Source: an uncultured Ruthenibacterium sp. (GTDB lineage Bacteria; Bacillota; Clostridia; Oscillospirales; Ruminococcaceae). Taken from it: a DNA stretch of 64,000 nt. Below the pieces are notes generated by a model that searched no databases, was not told the origin of the DNA, and worked only from the letters and a program-made list of their open reading frames with translations. The stretch is taken from assembly GCA_910587145.1 (NCBI GenBank), contig CAJUMH010000001.1, positions 16,465-80,464 of the forward strand, written 5' to 3'. Made by a program: the position numbers and the translations under genes. Below, in pieces: positions 54,387 through 63,722 of the stretch; positions within the stretch are counted from its first letter, which is position 1; each line of letters begins with the position of its first letter.

Positions 54387-54418
54387 TTAACAGAATGCAC
54401 CTTTTCGCGGAGCCCCGT

Positions 54419-56758
54419 TCATCCCATGCCGCCGTCCGTCTCGCGCAGGCGCACGGCGATCACGGTTACATCGTCCGGTGCCTCGCGCTGGCGCTCGCGC
54501 GCTGCGCGCGCCACGCTTTCGGCCAGCTTTTGCGGAGGATCGCCCGCGTGCGCCGCCAGCTGCGCGCGCAGCCACGGCGCGCCGGGCGCAAGCGCCCCGT
54601 CGCTGACAAGCACGGCGGTATCGCCGGGCGCAAGAAATACCGTTTCGCCGCGCCCGGATACCTTGCCCAAAATGCCGATGGGCAGCGTATCGCTGCTGTA
54701 GACGGCGGCGCCGGCGCCGCGCAGCACGAACGACGCCGCAGCGCCCGCTTTATACAGCATGGCGTCGCCCGTATACAAATCGATGCACAGCACGTCAAGC
54801 GTAACGGCGCTCTCATCGTCGCTTTTCAGCGCGAGGGCGATGTTTACCAGCCGCGCGGCACTGGCGCTGTCCACCCCGGCGCGCAGCAGCTCCCGCGAGA
54901 GCGAGGCCGCCAGAGCGCCGCCCACGGCGGCCATCTTGCCCGTTCCCATGCCGTCGCACAGTACCGCGTAGAATTTTCCGTCGTCCCCCGTAAACGTGCG
55001 CACGGCATCGGCGCTCACCTCGCCCCGCGCGGGCAGCGCGCACACGGCGCATTCCGCCGCAAAACGCGGTGTCTCGCGAAACGTAAGGCGTGTGGCCGCG
55101 CCCGTGTGCGTGCACTGTACGGGCGCGAAGGAGCGGTGCAGCAGGGCGGCGGCCTCCTCGGTAATGGCCTGCAGCTCCTCGGGCGAGAACTGCGCGCGCG
55201 GCAGGCTGACAATGGCCGTCAGCCGCCCCGAGGCGTCCAGCGCGGCGCTGGCCTCCAACGGTTCCAGCCCCAGCTCGGCAAGCATCTGCTCCAAACGGCG
55301 CGCCTTACGCGGGTCGGGCAAATCGGTGGTATACACCTGCCCGGCCAGCTCTGTCAGCGCCGCGGCCATTGCGCTGTATTGCTCGCACAGCGCGGCGCGG
55401 GCAGCACTGCCCCGCACACGCGCGCCGCGTCGCGCCGCCTGCCCGGCGGCGGCAAGGCTTACGGCGTTTGCCAGCCGCAGCGGGGTCTGGCAGCGCCGGC
55501 GCAGCGCCGGCGGCAGCTCGTCGGCCGAAATGCCCTCGCCGCCTGCCAGCAGCGGGGCCATTTGGTTGAAGGAATCATAGGTTTCCTGCGCGCGGTCCAC
55601 CCAGCATTCCAGGCGTTTGTCGCAGCCGCTGCAGCAGCGCTCCGCCACCGCGTCGCACAGATCGGACATTGTTTCCTGCCGGGGCGGCAGCCGGTCGCAG
55701 ACGGCGCGCATCGTATTCCCCACCGTACACAGCGCGCCCGAAACGGCTTCGAGGCGGCCGGATAGCGATGTAAACGCCGTGCGCGCACCGGCCAAAGCAG
55801 GGGGCCGCGCAGCGGGGATCCTGCGCAGCACGCGCGCGGGCAGCGCGCAAAAAGCGCCGCCCGCAAGGCACAGCTCCACGCCCATGCGCACGCCGGCGCC
55901 AGCATCCGGCGCGCAAAAGATGCCGATCATCCCCGCCGCGCAGAAAGCCGCCGCCGTCACCGGGCGCGGCCGGCCCGCAAAAAGGCCGGCCACAAGGCCG
56001 CCCGCGGCAATTCCCAGCCCCGCGTACAGGCCGGCGGGGTCTGCCGCGCACAGCGCGAGCATTGATACCACAGCCAGCACGGCGGCGGCATCCTGCCGCC
56101 CGCGCCCTGCCGCGGCCAGCACAACAAGCGCCGCCGCCACATGCGCGAGCGAAAGCCCGAATACGGCATAAGGCGTTAAACAGCAAAGCAGCGAAAGGCA
56201 GGCAAAGCACAGGCAGGCGCGGTCTTCGGCGTCCCAAGGCGCGTTTTCCGCCGCCACGCCGCCATGCCGGGCCGAAAGAAAAAAGCCCGCCAGCAGATAA
56301 GACGCCCCCAAAATCAGCATTGCCTCGGCCGCGGCCGCGCATACGCCGGGCAGGCCCCGCGCGCCCGCCACAGCAAGGCCGGAGGCGATGAGGCAAAACA
56401 CGATGCTGCCTGCCGCCGCGGGCGCCATTGCCGCCGTGCGCTGGCGGTGTGCAAACGCCAGCCCGCGCAGCAGCCCCACCGTGGCCGCCGCAGCAAGATA
56501 CGGCGCGGCAAGCTCGAGCGGTAGCCCCCACAGGGCCCCAACGGCCGCGCCCGCCGCCATGTACAGCGCGTAGGGCGTGGGGGCGGACATGGCAAAGCAC
56601 AGCCCTATCGGATGCATTCCGCCGAGCAGCGGCGCACACGCGCCCATGCAGCCCAGCACGGCAGCCCCCGCACGCAGTGCCGCCGGCGCCAGCCGCTGCG
56701 GCAGTCCGGCGCGCAGCGCCTGGCGGATCACCGGTCTTTCTCGTAGATGGACGGACAT
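54419..56758 (-). CDS. spoIIE: Stage II sporulation protein E (PP2C phosphatase)
   Basis: This 779-residue protein has about ten membrane helices in residues 20-310, a middle oligomerisation region, and a C-terminal PP2C phosphatase domain (about 550-779) with FYAVLCDGMGTGKMA, LDVLCIDLYTGDAML and VLVSDGALAPG metal-site motifs. SpoIIE dephosphorylates SpoIIAA to activate sigma-F in the forespore and localises to the polar septum. The ATG at 56758 follows AAAGGG. Its presence supports a spore-forming host. Confidence 0.93.
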   Translation of the reverse strand: MSVHLRERPVIRQALRAGLPQRLAPAALRAGAAVLGCMGACAPLLGGMHPIGLCFAMSAPTPYALYMAAGAAVGALWGLPLELAAPYLAAAATVGLLRGLAFAHRQRTAAMAPAAAGSIVFCLIASGLAVAGARGLPGVCAAAAEAMLILGASYLLAGFFLSARHGGVAAENAPWDAEDRACLCFACLSLLCCLTPYAVFGLSLAHVAAALVVLAAAGRGRQDAAAVLAVVSMLALCAADPAGLYAGLGIAAGGLVAGLFAGRPRPVTAAAFCAAGMIGIFCAPDAGAGVRMGVELCLAGGAFCALPARVLRRIPAARPPALAGARTAFTSLSGRLEAVSGALCTVGNTMRAVCDRLPPRQETMSDLCDAVAERCCSGCDKRLECWVDRAQETYDSFNQMAPLLAGGEGISADELPPALRRRCQTPLRLANAVSLAAAGQAARRGARVRGSAARAALCEQYSAMAAALTELAGQVYTTDLPDPRKARRLEQMLAELGLEPLEASAALDASGRLTAIVSLPRAQFSPEELQAITEEAAALLHRSFAPVQCTHTGAATRLTFRETPRFAAECAVCALPARGEVSADAVRTFTGDDGKFYAVLCDGMGTGKMAAVGGALAASLSRELLRAGVDSASAARLVNIALALKSDDESAVTLDVLCIDLYTGDAMLYKAGAAASFVLRGAGAAVYSSDTLPIGILGKVSGRGETVFLAPGDTAVLVSDGALAPGAPWLRAQLAAHAGDPPQKLAESVARAARERQREAPDDVTVIAVRLRETDGGMG

Positions 56759-56887
56759 CGTGTCACCCTTTCTGTTTTGTTTTTTGAACATGCCCCGGTT
56801 TTAAAAGCGCCGCCGCGCCAGGGCTTTTTTGTTCTAAACGGCCGCGCTCTTGCATACAATGGTATCAATACGGCAATTTTCATTATA

Positions 56888-56932
56888 AAAGCCCCCGGCA
56901 GAAGATTTTGTCTCTTCGTGCCGGAGGCGGTT
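56888..56932. terminator. Terminator at the end of the surface-polysaccharide run
   Basis: An interrupted stem pairs GCCCCCGGCA and GAAGA (56891 onward) with TCTTC and TGCCGGAGGC (up to about 56928). It is flanked by T runs on both sides, so it can stop minus-strand transcription from the carbohydrate gene. Confidence 0.65.
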
Positions 56933-56946
56933 TTTTTCTTTTGCCT

Positions 56947-58317
56947 TCAGGATCCTTCAGGGTCTTTTTCACGGGCGCGCCGGGAGGCGGCCACATATTT
57001 TTCGATTTTTTCCTCCATGGCGCGCACCTGCGCTTTGTCGATATGGGCCTTGTCGATATAGCCGTAAATGCGCGACGCCGTTGCCGCAAAGCCCGGAGCG
57101 ATGCCCGCAAGGCGCTTTGGATCAAACTTTACGGCGTACATCAGATGCACGCCGGCAAGCGCGCAGAATTTAAGCAGATTGAAATGCGGGTGAAACGGCG
57201 GGCTGAACGGCTGTGCGCGCGGCGGCTCCTTCCACACCTGTTCCAGCAGATCGGCCATGCGAAGGTAGGCGGGCTCCGCGCCGCTGTCAAAATATCCCTC
57301 AATCACCTCGCGCGCAATGGGAAACGGCGTTTCGCTCCAGGTCTGCCACGCATCGGCCGCCGCCGAAAATGCGGCGCAGTCTGTCAGGCACGCGGCGTTC
57401 CGGTAGATCACGGGGTCGTATTCGTGCTCGATGGGCACGGGGCGCAGAATGCGGCAGCTCTTGCCCGCAAAGTACACCTCGGCGATGGCCGTGCTCATCC
57501 ACAGATAGATATCGTCCGCCGCCACGATCCACTGCTTGACGCTGTCCGCAAAGATTACGTGAAAATTCGGGCGCTTGTGCGCCAGCGCGTCCAGCGCGGG
57601 GCTGTTCCATTCGCTGGGATGCCGCCGATAGACGAGCTGCACCTCCGGGTGCGCACCGAGATACCGGTCGAACCAATCGAGCGTCTCGGCCATGCTGATG
57701 CGGTTCGTGCGCGCAAACGCCGTAAAATCCTCGCCCGACATTTCGGAAAGCTCCCGCACCTCCTCCTCGGACATGCTCGCATATCCGAAGCTGGAGATAT
57801 ACAGCATCAGCCGTTTATCCGGGTCCAGCCCATGCTCCCGGCACAGCGCCGCCTTATCTTTAAAATAGCCCGCAAATTCCGGCCGCAGAAAATCCATCAT
57901 CACCGCGCCCGTTACGGGGCAGTTTTGCTCCGGCACGCCGTGCGCGAGCAGCCTTTGGCGCGTTTTTTCGCCCCAGCAGGTCTGCACGCATTTTTTGGCG
58001 TTGCCGTTAAAGTTGAACCACGGCGCGGCCTCCTGCGTATCGCTGAGAATCTGCTCCCAGTGCAGGTTCACCACGCGGCCGCACCGGCCCACATTATTGT
58101 ATACATGGCTGTTGATGGCCTCGTCGTCGTACATGCAGCTGGACACCAGCACGCGTGGTTTTTGAAAGGTAAAGTACTTCAGCCTTTTGCGGTCGAGCAG
58201 CTGGCGGATCTCCGCCGTATAGCCGCGCCGCCGAAGCTCCGCCTTCAAAAGCAGCAGGCTCTCGTATTCCCGCGTGACATGCTCGTATAAAATTAAAAAA
58301 TCCAGCGGCATACGCAA
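56947..58317 (-). CDS. Surface carbohydrate biosynthesis protein (glycosyltransferase-like)
   Basis: This 456-residue soluble protein matches the family annotated as surface carbohydrate biosynthesis proteins. It has an N-terminal half with LILYEHVTREYESLLLLKAELRRRGY and a C-terminal half resembling capsule or CDP-glycerol glycerophosphotransferase-like GT-B folds (YRRHPSEWNSPALDALAHKRPNFHVI, DDIYLWMSTAIAEVYFAGKSC). The precise reaction is unknown. It is last in an operon with an ACP, MBOAT and SGNH protein, so it probably builds or modifies an extracellular polymer. Confidence 0.8.
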   Translation of the reverse strand: MRMPLDFLILYEHVTREYESLLLLKAELRRRGYTAEIRQLLDRKRLKYFTFQKPRVLVSSCMYDDEAINSHVYNNVGRCGRVVNLHWEQILSDTQEAAPWFNFNGNAKKCVQTCWGEKTRQRLLAHGVPEQNCPVTGAVMMDFLRPEFAGYFKDKAALCREHGLDPDKRLMLYISSFGYASMSEEEVRELSEMSGEDFTAFARTNRISMAETLDWFDRYLGAHPEVQLVYRRHPSEWNSPALDALAHKRPNFHVIFADSVKQWIVAADDIYLWMSTAIAEVYFAGKSCRILRPVPIEHEYDPVIYRNAACLTDCAAFSAAADAWQTWSETPFPIAREVIEGYFDSGAEPAYLRMADLLEQVWKEPPRAQPFSPPFHPHFNLLKFCALAGVHLMYAVKFDPKRLAGIAPGFAATASRIYGYIDKAHIDKAQVRAMEEKIEKYVAASRRAREKDPEGS

Positions 58318-58371
58318 ACCACCTTTTTGATTTTAAACCTAAACCCGGCTTTTTACCGGGCCGCAGCCGCC

Positions 58372-59334
58372 CTACGCGGCCGGGCTCTCCGGCCGGTACA
58401 CATCCTCAAACAGCTGCCGCGTCCAATCGGGCAGGCCGTGCACCTCGTCCAGATGGAAGCCGTCGTAAAACTGGGCATCGTCGTCGGCGATACAGCTGCC
58501 GCCCCATTCGTAATCCAGCAGCGCAAAGCCGTATTCCTCTGCCCACGCGCGCAGCTGCGGCAGCACGGTGTTTTGCATCTCCGCCTCAATGCCGAAGGGA
58601 ACGCCCACTGTCTCGCGCACAATGCCGGCCATCGGCGGCAGCACCACGGCAAGGCGCACGCCGCGCGCGCGGCACTGCGCGGCCAGCTGCGCAATGCGCC
58701 CGAACTGCTGTTCGTTCAGCGCCCAGCCTTCGCAGCGCGGGGCGATTCGCGCGGGGTAATCATACAAAATGCGGTGCACCGGGATGGGCGCGCCGTCCGC
58801 GTCCAAATAATCCTGCGGGCCCCACTCGCCGGTTTCCACCGTATCCGGCGTATGGAGCAGCCAGTTTTGAAAGCCCGTAAGCGCGTTCACATTGTATTCC
58901 AGATTCAGACAATAGGCGATCGGGTTGCGCAGCGTTTCCTCCAGCGCGGCAAATCGGTCGGTGTCATAGCCGGCGTTCAGCACATAGAACGATACCCCCA
59001 GCATCATGCGGTCTACCGGGGCGCCGGAATCGAGCACGTACTGCGCCAGATCCAGCGTTTCGCGCAGCGAAGCGCCGCCAAAGGCAAGATCCTGCCACTC
59101 CTCTCCGCAGATTTCCGCGATCAGCGCCTCGTCAAAATGCGCAAGGCGGCTATCGCCCAAAATCAGGTTGCGGCCGGGCTGCTTCTGGTAAGCACGCACG
59201 CGCGCCACCGGCTGAGAGGAGCCCGCCTCCGCCTTCAGCCCAAAATAATTGTTCGGCTCGAATGCCACAAAAAAGGCGAGCCATCCATATACCGGGATCA
59301 GCACAACCGCAAGGCGCCTGAGAATATGCTTCAT
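58372..59334 (-). CDS. SGNH-hydrolase-like membrane-anchored protein (AlgJ/DltD-like role)
   Basis: This 320-residue protein has an N-terminal membrane anchor (about residues 5-25) and an extracellular SGNH-type domain with GDSRLAHFDE (nucleophile block) and DGFHLDEVHG (the D-x-x-H block). It accompanies an MBOAT acyltransferase, as AlgJ/AlgX or DltD do. It may transfer acyl groups onto a surface polymer. The start at 59334 follows GGAGG. The MBOAT gene ends 22 nt upstream. Confidence 0.78.
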   Translation of the reverse strand: MKHILRRLAVVLIPVYGWLAFFVAFEPNNYFGLKAEAGSSQPVARVRAYQKQPGRNLILGDSRLAHFDEALIAEICGEEWQDLAFGGASLRETLDLAQYVLDSGAPVDRMMLGVSFYVLNAGYDTDRFAALEETLRNPIAYCLNLEYNVNALTGFQNWLLHTPDTVETGEWGPQDYLDADGAPIPVHRILYDYPARIAPRCEGWALNEQQFGRIAQLAAQCRARGVRLAVVLPPMAGIVRETVGVPFGIEAEMQNTVLPQLRAWAEEYGFALLDYEWGGSCIADDDAQFYDGFHLDEVHGLPDWTRQLFEDVYRPESPAA

Positions 59335-59356
59335 CTCGATCCTCCGCCCCTTTTCG

Positions 59357-60856
59357 TCAGAATCCGGCGTACATGCCAAAGCCGCTGGCGCCAAAACCGC
59401 CGCTCTGCAGAATAAAGCCCACTAAAATAAATACCGTGAGCGTCCAATACAGCAGCATCCGGTGCTTTTCCGCCGCCAGCGCAAGCTCTGCGGGCTTGTT
59501 TTTGTATGCAAAGCAGCGCCGGTACTCCAGCCAGAAGGCAAAGACAAGCGCCGCCGATAAAAACAGCACATACAGCGCGATCATCAGGCTGTGCGCGTAA
59601 AAATCCGAATAGAGCGCGGCGTATACCTCGCCTGCAAACCGTGCGGGAGAAAGCGCGCGCACACAGCCGCACAAAAAGCGCACCGCGTCCGCCGCGCCGA
59701 GCGGCTGCGGGTTTGGCCCCGTGCCCGCACGGAAGAACACCATGCCAATGCACCAAAGCACAAACACAACGGCCCGCTTGCCCCACGCGCGCAGCGCGGG
59801 CGTGCGCTTTTTCGGCTTGCCGAAGCGGCGGTGCAAAAGCTCCTCCCCCATGCGGTAAATCGCCTGCAGCAAACCCCATATAATAAACGGCAGTGTACTG
59901 CCATGCCAAAAGCCGGAGAGGAAAAACACCAAAAAAACGCACAGCAGCGGCGGCAGGCGGCGCAGCCGCCCGCGCGTTAGGCCCTCAACGTCCGCCCAGA
60001 CGAGCGGCGTAAACAGATAATCCTGCAGCCAGCCGGAAAAGCTGATGTGCCAGCGGCTCCACAGCTCGGAAAAATTGGTGGAAAACAGCGGCGTTTTAAA
60101 GTTTTCCGGCAGCTCCAGCCCCAAAAACAGCCCGCTGGCGCGGGCAAGCTCCGAATAGCCGGAAAAATTAAAATAAAGCTGCAGCGTATAGCCCACCGCG
60201 CCGAGCATCAGCATCAGGCCACCGTATTCGGCATAGTGCGCAAAGATGTTATTTACCAGAACGCCCAGCACATCGCTGACAGCCACCGTTTTCAAAAGGC
60301 CCAGCGCAAACAGGCGCAGCGCGCGCGTACAGCGCGCCGCGTCAAACCGGTGCTCGGCGGCAAACTGCGGCAAAAGCCGCCCGGCCCGGCAGATGGGCCC
60401 CTGCGTTACCGTGGCGAACAGCGACAAAAACAGCGCAACGCGCAAAAAGCTGCGCTCTACGGGGCAGTCTCCGCGCGCGGCGTCCACAAGATACGAGATG
60501 GCCGCAAACGTGTAAAAGCTGATGCCCAGCGGCAGCGCAACGGCGGGCAGGCGCAGCCCCCAGGGCAGCAGCCGCGCCAGAAAATTTACATACTTAAAGA
60601 ACGCCAGCACGGCAAGGCTGCCAAGGACGCCAAGGCGCAGAAAGGCCTTTTTATGGGCGCCCGCAAGGCCTCTGCCGCAGCCGTAGATAAATGCGCACAG
60701 CACCAGCAGCAGCGGCATCATTGCGGGCATGGCGGCGGCGTAAAACACCCAGCTGGCACCCAGCAAAAACGGCGGCTGCGCCCGCCGCGGCAGGTGCAGA
60801 TACAAAAGCGCCGTCAGGGCCAAAAAGCCAAAATAGGCAAAGCTCTGCAAGCTCAA
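59357..60856 (-). CDS. MBOAT-family O-acyltransferase (AlgI-like)
   Basis: This 499-residue membrane protein has about 12 helices. The MBOAT core includes YFNFSGYSELARASGLFLGLELPENF and the catalytic His in FLSGFWHGSTLPFIIWGLLQ, as in AlgI and PatA-type acyltransferases. It moves acyl groups, usually acetyl, across the membrane for polysaccharide O-acylation. The start is TTG at 60856, supported by AAGGAG 10 nt upstream and by family N-terminus; the longer ATG frame is Arg-rich and rejected. The adjacent acyl carrier protein could be its acyl donor. Confidence 0.9.
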   Translation of the reverse strand: MSLQSFAYFGFLALTALLYLHLPRRAQPPFLLGASWVFYAAAMPAMMPLLLVLCAFIYGCGRGLAGAHKKAFLRLGVLGSLAVLAFFKYVNFLARLLPWGLRLPAVALPLGISFYTFAAISYLVDAARGDCPVERSFLRVALFLSLFATVTQGPICRAGRLLPQFAAEHRFDAARCTRALRLFALGLLKTVAVSDVLGVLVNNIFAHYAEYGGLMLMLGAVGYTLQLYFNFSGYSELARASGLFLGLELPENFKTPLFSTNFSELWSRWHISFSGWLQDYLFTPLVWADVEGLTRGRLRRLPPLLCVFLVFFLSGFWHGSTLPFIIWGLLQAIYRMGEELLHRRFGKPKKRTPALRAWGKRAVVFVLWCIGMVFFRAGTGPNPQPLGAADAVRFLCGCVRALSPARFAGEVYAALYSDFYAHSLMIALYVLFLSAALVFAFWLEYRRCFAYKNKPAELALAAEKHRMLLYWTLTVFILVGFILQSGGFGASGFGMYAGF

Positions 60857-61076
60857 GCGGTTTTCTCTCCTTTTTTGTTCATTCCGGCAGGCTCCCGCGC
60901 GGGCAGACACCCCTTTGGCGCGCCGCGCCCGGACGGCCGCAGGCTGCCGCCGGATGCGGCACAAGCCAAAAAGCGCCCCGTGCCCCGCAAACGCCGGGGC
61001 CGGCAGGGCGCTGCCATACCTTGCGCCGGTGCCTTAAAAGCATCTTGGGCGCAGAAGATTTTCGGTTCGTATCCGC

Positions 61077-61319
61077 TCAGCCCCGCATCCGCTCGATCAG
61101 ATCGACCAAATCGCCCACGTTTTGCAGGCCGCGGATATCGGAAAGCTGAAAATGCAGAGAAAACTCGGCCTCGCAGGCGCTGAGCAGATTGATCTGCTCC
61201 AGGCTGTCCCAACCCTCGATATCGTCGGCGCACGTCTCGCGCGTCAGCACGATCTCGGGGTCGTCGAAGTTATCGCGAAATATTTTCTGCATTGCCTCTA
61301 AGATTTGCTGCTTGTCCAT
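61077..61319 (-). CDS. Acyl carrier protein
   Basis: This 80-residue acidic helical protein has the 4'-phosphopantetheine attachment motif DSL (Ser39) in DDIEGWDSLEQINLLSACEAEF. It differs from the fatty-acid ACP usually found beside fab genes. Here it heads an operon with MBOAT and SGNH proteins. It probably carries the acyl group handed to the MBOAT enzyme. The start at 61319 follows AAAGGAG, with a promoter at 61423-61451. Confidence 0.92.
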   Translation of the reverse strand: MDKQQILEAMQKIFRDNFDDPEIVLTRETCADDIEGWDSLEQINLLSACEAEFSLHFQLSDIRGLQNVGDLVDLIERMRG

Positions 61320-61422
61320 AAAGCTTCTCCTTTGCTTTGCGGGGGAAGGCCGTGTTCCCCCGCGCGGCGTTTTTCTAATTCCGCACCATGCCGGCCGTGC
61401 GGCCGTATTTTTCAACATCCCT

Positions 61423-61451
61423 ACTATATCACAAATTCCCTCTCCGGGCAA
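61423..61451 (-). promoter_or_regulatory. Promoter of the ACP-MBOAT operon
   Basis: On the minus strand TTGCCC (61446-61451), 17 bp and TATAGT (61423-61428). The leader to the start at 61319 is about 100 nt. Confidence 0.6.
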
Positions 61452-61851
61452 GCGTTTCAAAAAAAGTCCCTTGTATCGGCCTGTTGGCGGCTGTGAGGCT
61501 TATGCCGTATCGCCGGATGGCCGGCTTATGCCGCATCGCCGGGCCGCGGCTCTGCCATGTAAAGGAGCCGCGAAGCGGCGCTCCTGCCATTCGCGCGCAG
61601 ACGATGCCTGACAGAAACAAACGGCCCGCCCCCTTACGGGCGGTTCCACAGGAAAACAAAGCCGCAGGGCTCTGCCGGGCAGTTGCGTCTGCCGCGCCAT
61701 CAAAGCCTGCGTTCCGCCAAGGAGCGCGCCGCTTTTCTTCCCTGCGGCCACACCCGCCCGGCGAGCCCGCGCTGCAAAGCAGCTCTCGGGACACTTTGTT
61801 TTCTGATCTCACCGCCCTTTTGCGGGCAGACCGTTTACACATCAATGCTTT
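61452..61851. other. Gap between yabR and the ACP operon
   Basis: About 400 nt without a supported gene. It contains a 26-bp direct repeat (61498-61523 and 61524-61548, GGCTTATGCCGYATCGCCGG) and a small CGCCC/GGGCG hairpin near 61626-61645. Open frames here are Arg/Ala-rich and lack ribosome binding sites. Confidence 0.6.
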
Positions 61852-61876
61852 TGAAAAATGCCGGAAAGGCTTCCGG
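61852..61876 (-). terminator. Terminator of the yabR/divIC cluster
   Basis: CCGGAA (61861-61866) and TTCCGG (61871-61876) form a tight 4-nt-loop hairpin followed on the minus strand by CATTTTTC. It lies 24 nt after the yabR stop. Confidence 0.6.
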
Positions 61877-61899
61877 TTTTGCCGGCCGGGCGCGGCAGA

Positions 61900-62322
61900 T
61901 CAATGCCGGCGGGAATAGCCGCCGCCGCGCCGTGCCTCGGTAACGCGGCGCAGATCGGAGATCTTTTCCTCGCTGCGGGATTTGAACTGGCTCATCATAT
62001 CCTCGAACGACATCTCGCCCTGCGGCTGAGACGGCGTGCGCGGTTGCCAGGTGCGGCCGGTATCGGCGCGCGCGGGGCGCGGGGGACGCGGCTCGGTGCG
62101 TTTGATGGAAAGCGCGATCTTGCCCTCGGGTGAAATGCTCATCACCTTCACCTTTACCACCTGTCCCTCGCTCAGCACATCCGACAGCTCCTGAATGTAC
62201 TGATTGGACACCTCGGAAATGTGCACCATTCCCGTTTGGCCGCCGGGCAGCGCAACAAACGCGCCGAATTTTTTTACGCCCGTGATCTTGCCTTCTACGA
62301 TGCTTCCTACCTCTACTGCCAT
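61900..62322 (-). CDS. yabR: S1 RNA-binding domain protein (YabR-like)
   Basis: This 140-residue protein has an S1 domain at residues 1-73 (AVEVGSIVEGKITGVKKFGAFVALPGGQTGMVHISEVSNQYI...VKVKVMSISPEGKIALSIK) and a Pro/Arg/Ser-rich tail. In Bacillota this gene follows divIC, as here, and is called yabR or general stress protein 13-like. It likely binds RNA or ribosomes. The start at 62322 has AAGGGG about 11 nt upstream. Confidence 0.9.
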   Translation of the reverse strand: MAVEVGSIVEGKITGVKKFGAFVALPGGQTGMVHISEVSNQYIQELSDVLSEGQVVKVKVMSISPEGKIALSIKRTEPRPPRPARADTGRTWQPRTPSQPQGEMSFEDMMSQFKSRSEEKISDLRRVTEARRGGGYSRRH

Positions 62323-62390
62323 GAATTGCGATAACCCCTTCGTTATGTATTGTAATTGCAAAGCCGCAATGCCTGCCGTTCGGTAACCGG

Positions 62391-62705
62391 TCACCCGCCG
62401 GACATATCCACATAGATATGCTCGCCGGGCAGCACATAGCCCAGCTTATCGCGCGCAATCCGCTCCATATACGCTACCTCGTCGCCGGAATCCAGCACGC
62501 GGCGCAGCTCCTCATTCGCCGCCTGCTGCGCCTCGGCCTGCTGCTCCAAGTTGTTCAGCTGCTGGCGCTTGGAAACGATATCGATCTGGGCAAATACCAG
62601 CGCAACACACAGATAGCCGCAAGCGCAAATAAGCCCTGTGCGCAAAGCAAGGGCAGAAAAACCTTTTTTCTGTTGTCTTCGTGCCTCGTGTGCCCTGTGT
62701 GCCAT
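62391..62705 (-). CDS. divIC: Cell division protein DivIC/FtsB family
   Basis: This 104-residue bitopic protein has a basic cytoplasmic head, one membrane helix (about 24-42) and an extracellular coiled coil (VSKRQQLNNLEQQAEAQQAANEELRRVL). It ends with the conserved YMERIARDKLGYVLPGEHIYVD. DivIC works with DivIB and FtsL to activate septal wall synthesis. It sits between yabQ and yabR in the standard order. Confidence 0.93.
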   Translation of the reverse strand: MAHRAHEARRQQKKGFSALALRTGLICACGYLCVALVFAQIDIVSKRQQLNNLEQQAEAQQAANEELRRVLDSGDEVAYMERIARDKLGYVLPGEHIYVDMSGG

Positions 62706-62765
62706 ACCGGACCCTCTCCCGCCGCAGATTCTTTAAAAAAGGCAAGATGGCGCGTATCCTTGATC

Positions 62766-63251
62766 CTATTTTGAATTATACAACACTTGCCCACCGTTTT
62801 GCAACCTTTTCTTTTTCGCGGCGCGCATTCTTTTTGCCCTGCGCTCTTTATGCGCGGCGCGCGCACGCGTAAAATGCCCCGCGGCGGCGCAAAGCACCGG
62901 GCGCAGCACGGCGCGCCAAGCCATTACAAACGGCCATGCCAGGCACCAGCGCACCAGCGCCTCCACGCCCGAAAGCAGCGGCGCCAGCGCGGCGCGGCTG
63001 GCCAAAAAGCACAAAGCGGCCCCCGCCAGCGTATACCAGCGCGGCTGCCCGGCGTAAAAGCGGCTCATTGCCGCGCTGCGGTAAACAAGCGCGCCCAGCG
63101 CCAGCACCGCCGCGTCGCACACAAAGCAAACCGTTTTCCCCGAGCCAAGCAGCAGCCGGGCGGCACTGTACGCCACGCACAGCAAAAAGCCAAGGCCCGC
63201 GGCATAAAAAAGATCCCGCAGCGCAAATTCTGCGGGGACGCCCCCCACCAT
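62766..63251 (-). CDS. yabQ: Spore cortex biosynthesis protein YabQ
   Basis: This 161-residue protein has three to four hydrophobic helices, including LRDLFYAAGLGFLLCVAYSAARLLL, and a basic C-terminal tail (HKERRAKRMRAAKKKR). YabQ is a mother-cell membrane protein needed for spore cortex. The start ATG directly follows the yabP TGA (TGAATGG), so the two are coupled. Confidence rests on gene order as much as on sequence. Confidence 0.85.
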   Translation of the reverse strand: MVGGVPAEFALRDLFYAAGLGFLLCVAYSAARLLLGSGKTVCFVCDAAVLALGALVYRSAAMSRFYAGQPRWYTLAGAALCFLASRAALAPLLSGVEALVRWCLAWPFVMAWRAVLRPVLCAAAGHFTRARAAHKERRAKRMRAAKKKRLQNGGQVLYNSK

Positions 63252-63551
63252 TCACCGCACCAGCCTTTTAAAAAAGGATCCCTGCTTTTCGCGCCGTACC
63301 GTGTACTGAATATATTCCACCGAGCCGCCGATCTTCACCTCGCCTGTCTGCACGGAAAGCTCGCTCACCGTCAGCCCTTCGCCGCCGACAGCCAGCGTGC
63401 CGCCGGAGGTCTCCAGCGTTACGGTAAACGCATCGTAAGAGACGATCGCCAAAATACCCGTCACGGTCAGGCGCTTGCGCTCCTCCAGCACGAGGGTGTG
63501 CGGCAACTGCCGCGCGCTGTCTGCCGCCGGGTTCGCCGATTGCGTCTTCAT
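63252..63551 (-). CDS. yabP: Sporulation protein YabP
   Basis: This 99-residue beta-rich protein (LVLEERKRLTVTGILAIVSYDAFTVTLETSGGTLAVGGEGLTV) fits YabP/YqfC-family sporulation proteins, which assemble a structure around the forespore. It immediately precedes yabQ. The start is at 63551. Confidence 0.92.
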   Translation of the reverse strand: MKTQSANPAADSARQLPHTLVLEERKRLTVTGILAIVSYDAFTVTLETSGGTLAVGGEGLTVSELSVQTGEVKIGGSVEYIQYTVRREKQGSFFKRLVR

Positions 63552-63722
63552 TCGCCCTGCACCTCTCTTTGCCTCTATTGTATGCAGAGCGCGTGCGGTT
63601 CAGAATTGCCGCCGGCATCAAAATGGAGGGCAGCGGCAAAGAGCCCTCTTGCTTTGGCCGTAAGGCAGACACTTTGGCAGTCAGGCAGGCGGCGCAGGGC
63701 CTGCAAAAGGCCGGCCGCCGGG

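Noticed and set aside
58372-61319. D-alanylation (dlt) operon
   Set aside because: No DltA ligase is present, the MBOAT is AlgI-like in length and motif, and a surface carbohydrate gene follows, so teichoic acid D-alanylation is not supported.
61388-61918. 176-codon plus-strand frame in the gap before yabR
   Set aside because: Composition is Arg/Pro/Ala-rich, there is no ribosome binding site, and it crosses the ACP promoter region and the yabR terminator.
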